64,000 nucleotides of DNA from [Clostridium] citroniae WAL-17108 (GTDB lineage: Bacteria; Bacillota; Clostridia; Lachnospirales; Lachnospiraceae): the NCBI RefSeq assembly GCF_000233455.1, contig NZ_JH376434.1:1-64000 (forward strand). Reading direction: 5' to 3'. The stretch's first letter is position 1. Every line of letters starts with the position of its first letter. The notes under the pieces were generated by a model. The model worked only from the letters and a program-made list of their open reading frames with translations. It was not told the DNA's origin and did no database searches. The position numbers were made by a program, and so were the translations under genes. Below, piece after piece: positions 7,585-16,559 of the stretch.

Positions 7585-7657
7585 TGCGCCTTCAGGGACT
7601 CGAACCCTGGACAAATAGATTAAGAGTCTACTGCTCTACCAACTGAGCTAAAGGCGC
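7585..7657 (-). tRNA. tRNA-Lys (anticodon CTT), copy 2
   Basis: The mature sequence and anticodon loop CTCTTAA are the same as in copy 1, 278 bases away. The 3' trailers of both copies are also alike while the spacer between them is AT-rich and unrelated, suggesting tandem duplication of a tRNA-plus-terminator unit. The rest of the region between 7203 and 7762 shows no gene. Confidence 0.96.
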
Positions 7658-7762
7658 ATGCCCGTGTTTTGTTATAACCCGTCCGGGCGACACGAACGAC
7701 ATTATATCTCTTTCATAGACAAATGTCAACGGTTTTTCGGAAAAAAAATAATTTAAATGATT

Positions 7763-7918
7763 TTATTTTCCTTTTTTATCCTTTGCCTTGGAACCTGTGC
7801 CCAGAACTTTGTTCACTTCCTTGAAGGAGCGGCTCAGGCGGAGGGCCTGCTTGTTCAGGTCGGTTTTGTCGCTGGTTGCCTGCATTAGTTTTTTGGTGAT
7901 TCCAGGAGATAATGCCAT
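7763..7918 (-). CDS. Conserved-looking 51-residue small protein of unknown function
   Basis: The reading frame runs from an ATG at 7918 to TAA at 7763. It starts MALSPGITKKLMQATSDKTD and ends in a Lys-rich tail (KAKDKKGK). A GGAGG RBS sits 9 bases before the ATG. The protein is helical-looking, hydrophilic and basic with no transmembrane segment. It lies downstream of trmB in the same direction with a gap of about 90 bases and ahead of the tRNA-Lys genes. The RBS and the lysine-rich composition argue for a real gene; I do not recognise a family. Confidence 0.6.
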   Translation of the reverse strand: MALSPGITKKLMQATSDKTDLNKQALRLSRSFKEVNKVLGTGSKAKDKKGK

Positions 7919-8004
7919 AGGATCTGCCTCCGGCAGGTAATTTACTTAGTAACAGTATATGGCGTGATCTGTCATTTTGTGCAGGTATCCGCATTAAGAC
8001 CTGC

Positions 8005-8643
8005 TTACGCCCTGGCGGCCACCAGTTTACAGATGGGTTTTCCCTCGGCGGCAAACTTTGTCTCATATTCGGTCATAATATTGCCTTCGGCCATGGGGCT
8101 GTTATGGAGGTCAAATGTGTGGGACAGGATCTTCCAGCCCGCGGATGGGATGGATTCCAGAGAATATTCAAACAATTCCCGGTTGTCGGTCTTAAACTCC
8201 ACCACTCCGTCACGGGCCAGTATTTTGTCGTACACTGCCATAAAGTCAGGCGAGGTGAGGCGCCGCTTGGCATGCCTGTCCTTGGGCCAGGGGTCTGAGA
8301 AATTGAGGTAAATACGGCTGACCTCTCCCGGGGCAAATAGTTCGGGCATGGTTTTTGCATCAACGCACATGAAGTATATATTGTTAAGATCCAGCTGTGA
8401 GCGTTTCTCCAACCCTCTTAAAAGTACGCTGGAATAGCGTTCGATCCCTATATAATTAATATCCGGATGGGCCCCTGCAAGCTCCATGATAAAGCGTCCT
8501 TTACCCATTCCCACTTCAATCTCCAACGGGTGGAGGTTTCCAAATACCTGATGCCAGCTTCCGCGTTTTGTCTCTGGTTCCTGGACCACATAGGGGCTTG
8601 TGGCAATGGTTTCTTCCGCCCCGGGGATATGACGTAATCGCAT
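8005..8643 (-). CDS. trmB: tRNA (guanine-N7)-methyltransferase TrmB
   Basis: This SAM-dependent enzyme makes m7G46 in the tRNA variable loop. The 212-residue form from the ATG at 8643 (GAAAGG upstream; an earlier ATG at 8676 lacks a good RBS) starts MRLRHIPGA, the usual N-terminus. Visible motifs are LEIEVGMGKGRF (SAM binding), NYIGIERY, LNFSDPWPKDRHAKRR (family signature) and FKTDN near the catalytic site. A MTEYETKF motif ends the core. It sits upstream of the small 51-residue gene and the tRNA-Lys copies on the same strand. Confidence 0.94.
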   Translation of the reverse strand: MRLRHIPGAEETIATSPYVVQEPETKRGSWHQVFGNLHPLEIEVGMGKGRFIMELAGAHPDINYIGIERYSSVLLRGLEKRSQLDLNNIYFMCVDAKTMPELFAPGEVSRIYLNFSDPWPKDRHAKRRLTSPDFMAVYDKILARDGVVEFKTDNRELFEYSLESIPSAGWKILSHTFDLHNSPMAEGNIMTEYETKFAAEGKPICKLVAARA

Positions 8644-8864
8644 GTCTTTTTTCCTTTCTTCCGGAGAGGCGTTCACAATATGCCCCCGGCAGTGATTTTT
8701 TTGTTGGTGCAGGCCTTATTTTATCATCCGAAGTGCCTATTTGCAACAAAATTTACTTTTTTCTTATTTTTCTGATTTATTACAATTAGTAGTGCAAAAT
8801 TGGCAAAAATCGATTATACTATACATAATAGACGGATATCTGCGGATACTAAGGAGGAAGGCTT

Positions 8865-9851
8865 ATGTCGAATGTGGAGCGGACGACCAGCTGGCAGCAG
8901 ATCCAGTTGGGCGTTAAGGACGCGGAACGGTTGATCGTACGAAAAGAATATAATCTTGTGATGGTTAAAGCAAGGCAGGTTCTGGAATATATGGTAAGGT
9001 GCATGGCTGAGCGCGCATGCCTGGTGGAGGGGGATCTGTCGGACACCATTGACCAGCTCTATGAGGGGCGCTGGATCAACAAGGCGACCAAGGATAACTA
9101 CCATACCATCCGCATACTTGGCAACAAGGCTGTCCATGAAGGGGATGACACTGCATATGATGCCAATCAGGCGTATCAGCTCCTGACCCAGGAGGTCTAT
9201 GTGTTTGCCAACGAGTTCTCCGGAGGACGCTCATCAGCCAGGGCGCCGCAGACAGGAAGAACTGCATCGTCCAGACAGACGTCCCAGCGCCAGGGATCAT
9301 CATCCCGGTCAGGCGCCCGAAGCCCCCAGAGCGGCAACCGCCGTCCTGCCCAGTCAGGAGGCCAGCGCCAGGGAGGTCCGAGAAAAAAGAAACGCAGGCG
9401 GGTATCACCCGTATCTTATATCTGGAGACTTTTGATCCCTGTACTGATCGTGGTTCTTCTCATTGTTGTGATTCGTACCATGGTTCCTTCCGGGGACAAG
9501 GATAAGGGAAATTCAACCACGGCACCCACAGTTACCACGGCGGCCACTGAGCCGGCGCCCACACTGCCCCCTGAGCCGGAGACGGTTCCTGAGACAGAAC
9601 CTCCGGTGGCGGTATACAGGATTAAGGGCAGCAGCGTGAATGTACGCACGGAGCCGTCCACGGACAGCCGTATCATTGTGCAGCTGACCAACGGCACCGA
9701 GGTGGATTATGTGAAGCGCTACAGCAATGACTGGGATGTGATCAATTACGATGGACAGGAAGCATATGTATCCAGCCGGTTCCTGGAAAAGGTGGAACCC
9801 GTGGCTGAGACAGAGGTTCCGGCAACCAGCGGGAGCGGTCAGAATAACTGA
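8865..9851 (+). CDS. DUF4145-like domain, transmembrane, SH3b protein
   Basis: The 328-residue protein begins with a helical DUF4145-like domain (about residues 1-115, with IRILGNKAVHEGDD). A long Ser/Arg/Gln/Gly-rich basic linker (120-178), one transmembrane helix (about 184-205), a Thr/Pro/Glu-rich extracellular stalk and a bacterial SH3 domain (about 248-310, VNVRTEPSTDSRI) follow. SH3b domains usually bind cell-wall peptides, so the protein probably connects a cytoplasmic domain to the wall. AAGGAGG precedes the ATG and a terminator follows; it is a single-gene unit. The function is unknown. Confidence 0.75.
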   Translation: MSNVERTTSWQQIQLGVKDAERLIVRKEYNLVMVKARQVLEYMVRCMAERACLVEGDLSDTIDQLYEGRWINKATKDNYHTIRILGNKAVHEGDDTAYDANQAYQLLTQEVYVFANEFSGGRSSARAPQTGRTASSRQTSQRQGSSSRSGARSPQSGNRRPAQSGGQRQGGPRKKKRRRVSPVSYIWRLLIPVLIVVLLIVVIRTMVPSGDKDKGNSTTAPTVTTAATEPAPTLPPEPETVPETEPPVAVYRIKGSSVNVRTEPSTDSRIIVQLTNGTEVDYVKRYSNDWDVINYDGQEAYVSSRFLEKVEPVAETEVPATSGSGQNN

Positions 9852-9907
9852 TAAAACATGTTTGTAAAAACTGCATAGATAAATTTGTCACATACGTTGG
9901 TAAAAAG

Positions 9908-9938
9908 AGGAAGGACGAAAAATGTTCTTCCTTTTTTT
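9908..9938 (+). terminator. Intrinsic terminator
   Basis: AGGAAGGAC (9908-9916) pairs with GTTCTTCCT (9924-9932), 9 bp with one G-U, followed by a seven-T run. It ends the DUF4145-SH3 gene and isolates the V-ATPase operon. Confidence 0.8.
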
Positions 9939-10054
9939 GGCATTCTGCCACAGGTAATTTGTTAATTTTTTATTTTAATTATTAAAAAACCCTGGTATTT
10001 TTAAAAAAAGGAGTATCATGAAGTGATATAAAATTATATATAAGGAGGAGCTCT

Positions 10055-10366
10055 ATGGATACTGTGATCAACAGATTATCGGAAATAGAAGAAGCAGCCG
10101 GTGCCATTGCAGATGAGGCGAATGTGCGTAAAAAAGCGTTTGCCAAAGAGATGGAAGACAAGACAGCCTCTTTTGATACGGATCTTGAACAGGAAACAGC
10201 CCGCAGGATAGCCGAGATCCAGCATAAGATGGAGGCGGACATGGAAGACATGCTTGCCCGCCAGAAAGCGGATTTTGAGGCGCTTTTAAAACAGCTGGAA
10301 GGTAATTACAATCAACATCATGCAGCGTATGCAGAGGCTCTGTTCCAGAACATGATAAAGGGGTGA
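10055..10366 (+). CDS. V-type ATPase peripheral stalk subunit (G/H-like)
   Basis: The 103-residue protein is almost entirely charged coiled coil with heptad spacing (KKAFAKEMEDKTASFDTDLEQ...). This fits the small stalk subunit (NtpF/subunit G or H) that pairs with subunit E to hold the A3B3 head. It is the first gene of the operon, with an AAGGAGG RBS. Assignment rests on length, coiled-coil character and operon position; the sequence itself has no diagnostic motif. Confidence 0.72.
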   Translation: MDTVINRLSEIEEAAGAIADEANVRKKAFAKEMEDKTASFDTDLEQETARRIAEIQHKMEADMEDMLARQKADFEALLKQLEGNYNQHHAAYAEALFQNMIKG

Positions 10367-10370
10367 GGAT

Positions 10371-11390
10371 ATGGGCAGCCTGATAACTTACAGCGGCATT
10401 GCCACCAAGGTCAAGGCCATGGAGCGGTGGCGGATCAAGGATGAGCAGTTTAAGGAAATGGCTTCCCTGGAGACAGTGCCTGAAGCAGTGGAATATCTGC
10501 GGCGTTTTCTGCCTTACCGGGAGATTTTCCAGGAGGCGGAGGACAAGGACCTGCACAGGGGCAATATTGAACAGCGTCTCAACCTTTCACAGTACAGGGA
10601 TTTTGCAAAGCTTTATAAATTTGCCAATATCAGGCAGAGACGTTTCCTGGACCTGTATTTTATGCATTATGAGATAACGATCATAAAGACATGTCTGAGA
10701 AATGCGGCGGGACACAGGGAACAGCGCCAGGACCTGTCCATGTTCCAGGATTTTTTTGAGCGCCATTCCAGCATTGACCTGATCGTTTTATCCCAGTCCC
10801 CATCCATAACGGAGTTCGTGGGCAATCTTAAGGGGTCGCCTTATTATGAGCCCTTAAACATGATGCTGCAGAACGGGACCGTAAGCCTGCCCGCCTTTGA
10901 GACGGCGCTGGATATGCTGTATTTTAAGACTATGTGGAAGATCAAGGACAAATATCTGTCCAAGGAAGAGCGTAAGATCCTGGCCCAGTGTTTCGGCACC
11001 AGGATGGATATGCTGAACCTGGAATGGCTCTGCCGTTCCAAGAAATTTTATAAGCTGTCTCCCGGAGAGATCTATGCAATGATGATTCCGGTCCAGCTTC
11101 ATCTCACCAAGAGCGAGATCAATAAGATGGCTGAAGCCGAAACCCTGGACCAGCTCTATGGACTGATCCGTTCAAGCTGGTATGGAAAGCTGGACTTAAT
11201 AAGCCACTCAGAGGAACCGGATCTGGACCGCCTGACCTATGAGATCATTGACAGGATCTATCAGATGACCAGAAGAAAAGACCCGTACTCCATCGCCATC
11301 CTTAACTCCTACCTGTATTTTAAGGAACGGGAGATTGCGCACATTATCAACACCATTGAGCGCATACGGTATGGCTTGGCTGCAAATTGA
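10371..11390 (+). CDS. ntpC: V-type ATP synthase subunit C
   Basis: The 339-residue all-helical protein begins GSLITYSGIATKVKAME, typical of subunit C (the funnel linking the central rotor shaft to the membrane ring). It includes repeated three-helix blocks and a C-terminal YLYFKEREIAHIINTIERIRYG segment that is characteristic of the family. It starts 4 nt after the first gene and is followed 17 nt later by subunit I. In Enterococcus hirae subunit C comes later in the operon; placing it ahead of I is usual in many Clostridia. Confidence 0.88.
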   Translation: MGSLITYSGIATKVKAMERWRIKDEQFKEMASLETVPEAVEYLRRFLPYREIFQEAEDKDLHRGNIEQRLNLSQYRDFAKLYKFANIRQRRFLDLYFMHYEITIIKTCLRNAAGHREQRQDLSMFQDFFERHSSIDLIVLSQSPSITEFVGNLKGSPYYEPLNMMLQNGTVSLPAFETALDMLYFKTMWKIKDKYLSKEERKILAQCFGTRMDMLNLEWLCRSKKFYKLSPGEIYAMMIPVQLHLTKSEINKMAEAETLDQLYGLIRSSWYGKLDLISHSEEPDLDRLTYEIIDRIYQMTRRKDPYSIAILNSYLYFKEREIAHIINTIERIRYGLAAN

Positions 11391-11407
11391 CTAAAGGGGG
11401 TTAAGAC

Positions 11408-13348
11408 GTGATTGAAAAGATGAAATTCTTGAGTATTACCGGTCCCAAGGATGATATTGACCGGGTAGTGGACACGTATCTGTCCAGATACGAGATACAC
11501 CTGGAAAATGCCCTGTCGGAGCTCAAGACAGTAAAGGACCTCCGGCCCTATATTGAAACCAATCCATATAAAGAGGAACTTTTAAAAGCAGGGGAGCTGA
11601 TGGAGAGCTATCATGAGCTTTTGCCTGAACATACGGACAGGAGGCTTAAGCTGGGGGATGCGGTGCAGCTGATCCGCAGCCTGGATAAAGATTTAAAGGA
11701 ACTTACGGACAAAAAAAGCGTTCTGGTAAACCAGAGGAACGAGCTGCAGGCGTCCAAGGACAAGGTGGTTCCCTTTGCAGGGCTGAACTACAGTGTGAAG
11801 GAGATACTTGGATTCCGGTTTATCAAGTTCAGGTTCGGGCGCATTTCCAAAGAGTACTATGAAAAGTTTTCCACCTATGTGTACGATACCATTGATACGG
11901 TCATGTTCAAATGCGAAGAGGACGGGGACTATGTGTGGGTGGTCTACTTTGTGCCGGAAAAGCTGGCAGACAAGATCGATGCCATCTATGCATCCATGCA
12001 TTTTGAGCGGAGTTTCCTTCCGGATGAATATGAAGGGACCCCGGTGGAGGCCGGCCATGTGCTGGATGACCGGATCAGTGCGTTCCAGAAACAGATTGAT
12101 GAAGCGGACCAGGCCATTGTGGAATCCATCAGCAACCGCAAGGACGACCTGGTGGCGGCCTATCATGTGATCCGGACATTTTCCACTAACTTTGATGTGA
12201 GGAAGATGGCAGCCGTCACCAAGCATGACCTGCACAATTTTTATATCCTGTGCGGGTGGATGACACAGAAGGATGCAGCCGACTTCCAAAAGGAGATTGA
12301 GCGCGACAGCGATACGTTCTGTATCATAGAAGACGACCATAACAATATAATGAGCAAGCCGCCTACCAAGATGAAGAACCCGGGGCTGTTTAAGCCCTTT
12401 GAAATGTATGTGGAGATGTACGGACTTCCCTCTTACAATGAGCTGGACCCCACTATCCTGATCGGGATCACTTACTCCATCCTGTTTGGTTTCATGTTCG
12501 GGGACGCGGGGCAGGGATTGTGCCTGCTCACAGGAGGATTTCTTCTGTACCGGTTTAAGAAAGTGCGCCTGGCCGGCATTATTTCCTGCTGCGGTGTATT
12601 TTCCACCATATTCGGATTCCTGTTCGGCAGTGTGTTCGGATTTGAGGATATCATAGACGCAGTTTGGCTCAGGCCGCAGGAGGCCATGGTAAACCTTCCT
12701 TTTATCGGGAAGCTGAACACTGTGTTTGTGGTGGCGGTGGCCATAGGTATGGGAATCATACTCATGTGCATGGTGCTGAACATTATCAACAGCGCCCGTG
12801 TCCATGACACGGAAAAGATTTATTTTGATACCAATGGAGTGGCCGGATTTGTATTTTATTTTGCATTGTCCTGTGTCATCATTCTTTATATGACAGGCAA
12901 CACGCTGCCTGCCACGGCCATACTGGTGGTCATGTTCCTGATCCCCCTTCTGATCATGTTCTTTAAAGAGCCGCTTACAGCAGTGGTGGAGAAAAAATCA
13001 GAGAAGATCGAAGGCGGGATGGGTATGTTCATCACCCAGGGGATCTTTGAACTGTTTGAAGTTCTGCTGAGCTACTTTTCCAATACCCTTTCCTTTGTCA
13101 GGGTAGGAGCCTTTGCGGTCAGCCATGCGGCCATGATGCAGGTGGTCCTGATGCTTGCAGGGGCAGAGGCGGGAGGAAGTACCAACTGGGCCGTGGTGAT
13201 AGGAGGAAACCTGTTCGTGTGCGGTATGGAGGGCCTGATCGTGGGCATCCAGGTACTGCGTCTGGAATACTATGAGCTGTTCAGCCGGTTTTACCGGGGA
13301 AGCGGACGTGCGTTTGAACCATATGGAAAGGCTGCCGGAGAGCAGTAA
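11408..13348 (+). CDS. ntpI: V-type ATP synthase subunit I (a-subunit equivalent)
   Basis: The 646-residue protein has a long N-terminal cytoplasmic part with coiled coils (about residues 1-330) and a C-terminal membrane domain of seven or eight helices. This subunit forms the ion half-channels against the K ring; the essential Arg is expected in the helix near residues 560-570 (NTLSFVRVGAFAVSHA contains it). The start is a GTG at 11408 after AAGGGGG. Length and architecture are normal for the family. Confidence 0.93.
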   Translation: MIEKMKFLSITGPKDDIDRVVDTYLSRYEIHLENALSELKTVKDLRPYIETNPYKEELLKAGELMESYHELLPEHTDRRLKLGDAVQLIRSLDKDLKELTDKKSVLVNQRNELQASKDKVVPFAGLNYSVKEILGFRFIKFRFGRISKEYYEKFSTYVYDTIDTVMFKCEEDGDYVWVVYFVPEKLADKIDAIYASMHFERSFLPDEYEGTPVEAGHVLDDRISAFQKQIDEADQAIVESISNRKDDLVAAYHVIRTFSTNFDVRKMAAVTKHDLHNFYILCGWMTQKDAADFQKEIERDSDTFCIIEDDHNNIMSKPPTKMKNPGLFKPFEMYVEMYGLPSYNELDPTILIGITYSILFGFMFGDAGQGLCLLTGGFLLYRFKKVRLAGIISCCGVFSTIFGFLFGSVFGFEDIIDAVWLRPQEAMVNLPFIGKLNTVFVVAVAIGMGIILMCMVLNIINSARVHDTEKIYFDTNGVAGFVFYFALSCVIILYMTGNTLPATAILVVMFLIPLLIMFFKEPLTAVVEKKSEKIEGGMGMFITQGIFELFEVLLSYFSNTLSFVRVGAFAVSHAAMMQVVLMLAGAEAGGSTNWAVVIGGNLFVCGMEGLIVGIQVLRLEYYELFSRFYRGSGRAFEPYGKAAGEQ

Positions 13349-13362
13349 TACATTATAAAACT

Positions 13363-13388
13363 AAAATAGCCGGGAAACAGGCCATTTT
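13363..13388 (+). other. Hairpin in the ntpI-ntpK spacer
   Basis: AAAATAGCC (13363-13371) pairs with GGCCATTTT (13380-13388) with one mismatch, in the only sizeable gap (74 bases) of the operon. There is no T run of a terminator. Hairpins at this spot may stabilise or process the message so that subunit K, needed in about ten copies, is made in excess; this is inference. Confidence 0.4.
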
Positions 13389-13422
13389 AAGACCGGGCCG
13401 GGTAAAAAAGGAGATAAGAGAT

Positions 13423-13851
13423 ATGAGTTTATTAGTTAAGATCACACTGAGCGTAGCATTGATTTTAAGTATCGCAGTACCGTTTGGCGCATTTGCAATG
13501 GGTGAGAAATCCAAGGGACGTTATAAGACAGCATTGGCTGCCAACCTGTTCCTGTTCTTTGGCACCATGATGTTTGCCGCCGTTGTCATGTTCTCCGGCA
13601 ATGCGCAGGCAGCTGAGGCCGGGTCTGAGGCGGTTTCCGCAGCCGGCATGGGATATTTGTCGGCTGCCCTGGCAACCGGGCTTTCCTGCCTGGGCGGCGG
13701 TATCGCTGTTTCTGCCGCTGCAAGCGCTGCTCTGGGAGCGATCAGTGAGGACAGCTCCATTCTTGGCAAATCATTAATCTTCGTAGGTCTTGCCGAAGGT
13801 GTGTGTCTGTATGGCCTGATCATTTCCTTTATGATCTTAGGAAAGCTGTAA
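13423..13851 (+). CDS. ntpK: V-type ATP synthase subunit K (rotor ring)
   Basis: The 142-residue protein has four predicted membrane helices in two hairpins. Only the second hairpin carries an ion-binding carboxylate, the Glu in GLAEGVCLYG; the first hairpin has none, as in V-type rings. In the sodium-binding E. hirae NtpK a Gln in SGIAQG completes the Na+ site; the matching motif here reads GGGIAVSAA, with Val. This leans toward proton coupling, although I cannot prove it by eye. GGAGA precedes the ATG. Confidence 0.92.
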   Translation: MSLLVKITLSVALILSIAVPFGAFAMGEKSKGRYKTALAANLFLFFGTMMFAAVVMFSGNAQAAEAGSEAVSAAGMGYLSAALATGLSCLGGGIAVSAAASAALGAISEDSSILGKSLIFVGLAEGVCLYGLIISFMILGKL

Positions 13852-13855
13852 GCCT

Positions 13856-14164
13856 ATGAAGATGTACCTGATCAGTGACAATGTGGACACCCTGACAGGG
13901 ATGCGCCTGGCAGGTGTGGAGGGCGCCGTGGTCCATGAGAGGGAAGAACTTAAGAATGAGCTGGATAAGGTCCTGGCCGATAAATCCATTGGCATCATCC
14001 TGCTGACTGAGAAATTCGGCAGGGAATTTCCGGAGATCATAGATGATGTAAAGCTGGAGCGGAAGCTCCCTCTGATCGTTGAGATCCCGGACCGCCATGG
14101 CACCGGCCGCAAGCCGGATTTTATCACCTCTTATGTAAACGAGGCGATCGGACTAAAACTGTAA
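13856..14164 (+). CDS. ntpG: V-type ATP synthase subunit F
   Basis: The 102-residue protein begins MKMYLISDNVDTLTGMRLAGVEG, the conserved start of subunit F (central stalk, binds D). The middle segment KSIGIILLTEKFG and the C-terminal DFITSYVNEAIGLKL are also typical. It begins 4 nt after the K stop. Confidence 0.92.
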   Translation: MKMYLISDNVDTLTGMRLAGVEGAVVHEREELKNELDKVLADKSIGIILLTEKFGREFPEIIDDVKLERKLPLIVEIPDRHGTGRKPDFITSYVNEAIGLKL

Positions 14165-14195
14165 AAATATGGGATAAGAAAGCAGGTGAGGCAGC

Positions 14196-14777
14196 TTGAC
14201 AACAGAGGAAAAGCTGAAACATTTCCAGGATATATGCATGGAGGATGCCAGGGAGCGCAGCGCAAAGATGCTGGACGATTATATGAACGCCCTGGAAAAA
14301 GCCTACGAGGAACATACCGCTGATGCCAGACGGCGGGCTGACATGCAGGTGGAGGCAGAGACGGAAAAGCTGGAGCGTGAGATCAATAAACGTCTCTCCA
14401 TCGGGCAGCTGGACCTTAAGAGGGAATTCAGCCACAGGCAGGAGGAGCTTAAGGATAAGCTGTTTGTGGAACTTAAGGATAAGCTGGCTAATTTTATGGA
14501 AACCCAGGAATACCAGCAGCTTCTGGACCGCCAGGTCAAGGAAGCCAAAGCATTTGCAGGGGATGAGGAACTGATCATCTATATGGATCCCTCCGATGGG
14601 GATAAGCTGCAGAGGATTGCAATGCATCACAATGCCAGCATTAAACTGAGCGAATATTCCTTTACCGGAGGCATCAGGGCGGTGATTCCAGGCAAACATA
14701 TACTGATAGACAACTCATTTGAGACCAAACTCAGTGAAGCGCGGCATGAGTTCAAATTCGATTTAGGAGGTAAGTAA
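14196..14777 (+). CDS. ntpE: V-type ATP synthase subunit E
   Basis: The 193-residue stalk subunit has an N-terminal coiled coil (about residues 1-100) and a C-terminal globular domain containing GGIRAVIPGKHILIDNSFETKL, the family hallmark. The start is TTG at 14196 with AGGTGAGG upstream. Its C-terminus abuts the A subunit, which begins one base after its stop. Confidence 0.9.
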   Translation: MTTEEKLKHFQDICMEDARERSAKMLDDYMNALEKAYEEHTADARRRADMQVEAETEKLEREINKRLSIGQLDLKREFSHRQEELKDKLFVELKDKLANFMETQEYQQLLDRQVKEAKAFAGDEELIIYMDPSDGDKLQRIAMHHNASIKLSEYSFTGGIRAVIPGKHILIDNSFETKLSEARHEFKFDLGGK

Positions 14778-14778
14778 A

Positions 14779-16545
14779 GTGGCAAAGACAGGTGTGATTC
14801 ACGGCATTAATGGTCCTGTCGTTTCCTTGCTGGGTGACCCGGGATTCCAGATGAACGAGATGGTTTATGTGGGAAAGGAGAACCTGGTAGGTGAAGTCAT
14901 TGGACTTACTTCAGAGAAAACCACCATTCAGGTGTACGAGGAGACCAGCGGGATCAAGCCGGGGGAAGAGGTGACCGGTACAGGGGCGCCTGTGTCCGTA
15001 ACCCTGGCGCCCGGGATCCTGAGTAATATTTTCGATGGGATCGAGCGGCCCTTAAGCGAGATCGCAAAGGGGAGCGGATATTACATCAGCCGCGGTATTT
15101 CTGTGGACAGTCTGGATACTTCCAGGAAATGGGATACACATATGGTGGTAAAGCAGGGGGACCGGCTGATGCCCGGGGCCATCATCGCAGAGGTTCCGGA
15201 GACAAGAGCCATCATTCACAAGGTGATGGTGCCCCCTGATGTGGAGGGGTATGTACTGGATGTGGCGGAAGACGGACAGTACACCATCCAGGACCCCCTG
15301 GTCACGGTACAGATGATGGACGGAACTGAGCGGAAGCTGACCATGACCCAGAAGTGGCCCATCCGTATACCCAGGCCGTCAGCCAAGCGTTTCCCGGCTG
15401 TAAAACCGCTGATCACGGGACAGCGTATCCTGGACACCATGTTCCCCCTTGCAAAGGGCGGTACGGCAGCGATCCCGGGAGGGTTTGGAACCGGAAAGAC
15501 CATGACCCAGCACCAGGTGGCAAAATGGTCGGACGCGGATGTGATCATCTACATTGGCTGCGGTGAGAGAGGCAATGAGATGACCCAGGTTCTGGAAGAA
15601 TTCTCAGAGCTGATCGATCCTAAGTCAGGCAACCCCCTGATGGACAGGACCACCCTGATCGCCAATACGTCCAACATGCCTGTGGCTGCCCGTGAGGCAA
15701 GCCTTTATTCCGGTCTGACCCTGGCTGAGTATTACAGGGATATGGGCTATCATGTGGCTATTATGGCTGACTCCACCTCCCGCTGGGCGGAGGCGCTCAG
15801 GGAACTGTCGGGACGTCTGGAGGAGATGCCCGCGGAGGAAGGATTCCCTGCCTACCTTGCATCCCGTCTGTCGGCATTTTATGAGAGGGCGGGCATGATG
15901 CAGAATTTGAACGGCACGGAAGGGTCCGTGACCATTATTGGAGCCGTGTCGCCTCAGGGCGGCGATTTCTCAGAGCCTGTGACCATGAATACCAAGCGTT
16001 TTGTGCGCTGCTTCTGGGGACTGGACAAATCCCTGGCCTATGCCAGGCATTTCCCGGCCATCCACTGGCTGACCAGTTATTCTGAGTATATCAATGACCT
16101 GTCCTCCTGGTACATGGATAACGTGGATAAAAAATTCGTGGACTACCGCAACCGGCTCATGGGCATCCTGACCCAGGAGAGCAGTTTGATGGAGATCGTA
16201 AAGCTGATCGGCTCAGATGTGCTCCCCGATGACCAGAAGCTGGTGCTGGAGATCGCCAAGGTGATCCGTTTGGGCTTCCTGCAGCAGAACGCGTTCCACA
16301 AAGAGGACACATCCGTGCCCTTGATCAAGCAGTTTAAGATGATGGACATCATCCTGTATCTGTACAAGAAGTCCCGTGCCCTGGTGAATATGGGCATGCC
16401 GGTTTCGGTTCTTAAGGAAGAGAATATTTTTGATAAGATCATATCCATTAAGTATGATGTACCCAACGACCGCCTGGATATGTTTGATGATTACAAGAAA
16501 CAGATTGATGCGTTTTATGACAGGGTAATGGAAAAGAACGCGTAG
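14779..16545 (+). CDS. ntpA: V-type ATP synthase catalytic subunit A
   Basis: The 588-residue catalytic subunit has the Walker A motif GGFGTGKT near residues 234-241, the non-homologous insert characteristic of V/A-type A subunits (about residues 120-190) and the Walker B-side ADSTSRWAEALRE. It begins with GTG at 14779, where GGAGG sits in the end of the previous gene. The length matches the family (580-600). It couples ATP turnover to ion movement through the D/F shaft. Confidence 0.97.
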   Translation: MAKTGVIHGINGPVVSLLGDPGFQMNEMVYVGKENLVGEVIGLTSEKTTIQVYEETSGIKPGEEVTGTGAPVSVTLAPGILSNIFDGIERPLSEIAKGSGYYISRGISVDSLDTSRKWDTHMVVKQGDRLMPGAIIAEVPETRAIIHKVMVPPDVEGYVLDVAEDGQYTIQDPLVTVQMMDGTERKLTMTQKWPIRIPRPSAKRFPAVKPLITGQRILDTMFPLAKGGTAAIPGGFGTGKTMTQHQVAKWSDADVIIYIGCGERGNEMTQVLEEFSELIDPKSGNPLMDRTTLIANTSNMPVAAREASLYSGLTLAEYYRDMGYHVAIMADSTSRWAEALRELSGRLEEMPAEEGFPAYLASRLSAFYERAGMMQNLNGTEGSVTIIGAVSPQGGDFSEPVTMNTKRFVRCFWGLDKSLAYARHFPAIHWLTSYSEYINDLSSWYMDNVDKKFVDYRNRLMGILTQESSLMEIVKLIGSDVLPDDQKLVLEIAKVIRLGFLQQNAFHKEDTSVPLIKQFKMMDIILYLYKKSRALVNMGMPVSVLKEENIFDKIISIKYDVPNDRLDMFDDYKKQIDAFYDRVMEKNA

Positions 16546-16559
16546 AGGAGGACGGACAT

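Noticed and set aside
11693..12805. Long open frame (370 codons) on the minus strand within ntpI
   Set aside because: It is antisense to a complete V-ATPase I subunit in an operon, with His/Gln-rich composition typical of shadow frames.
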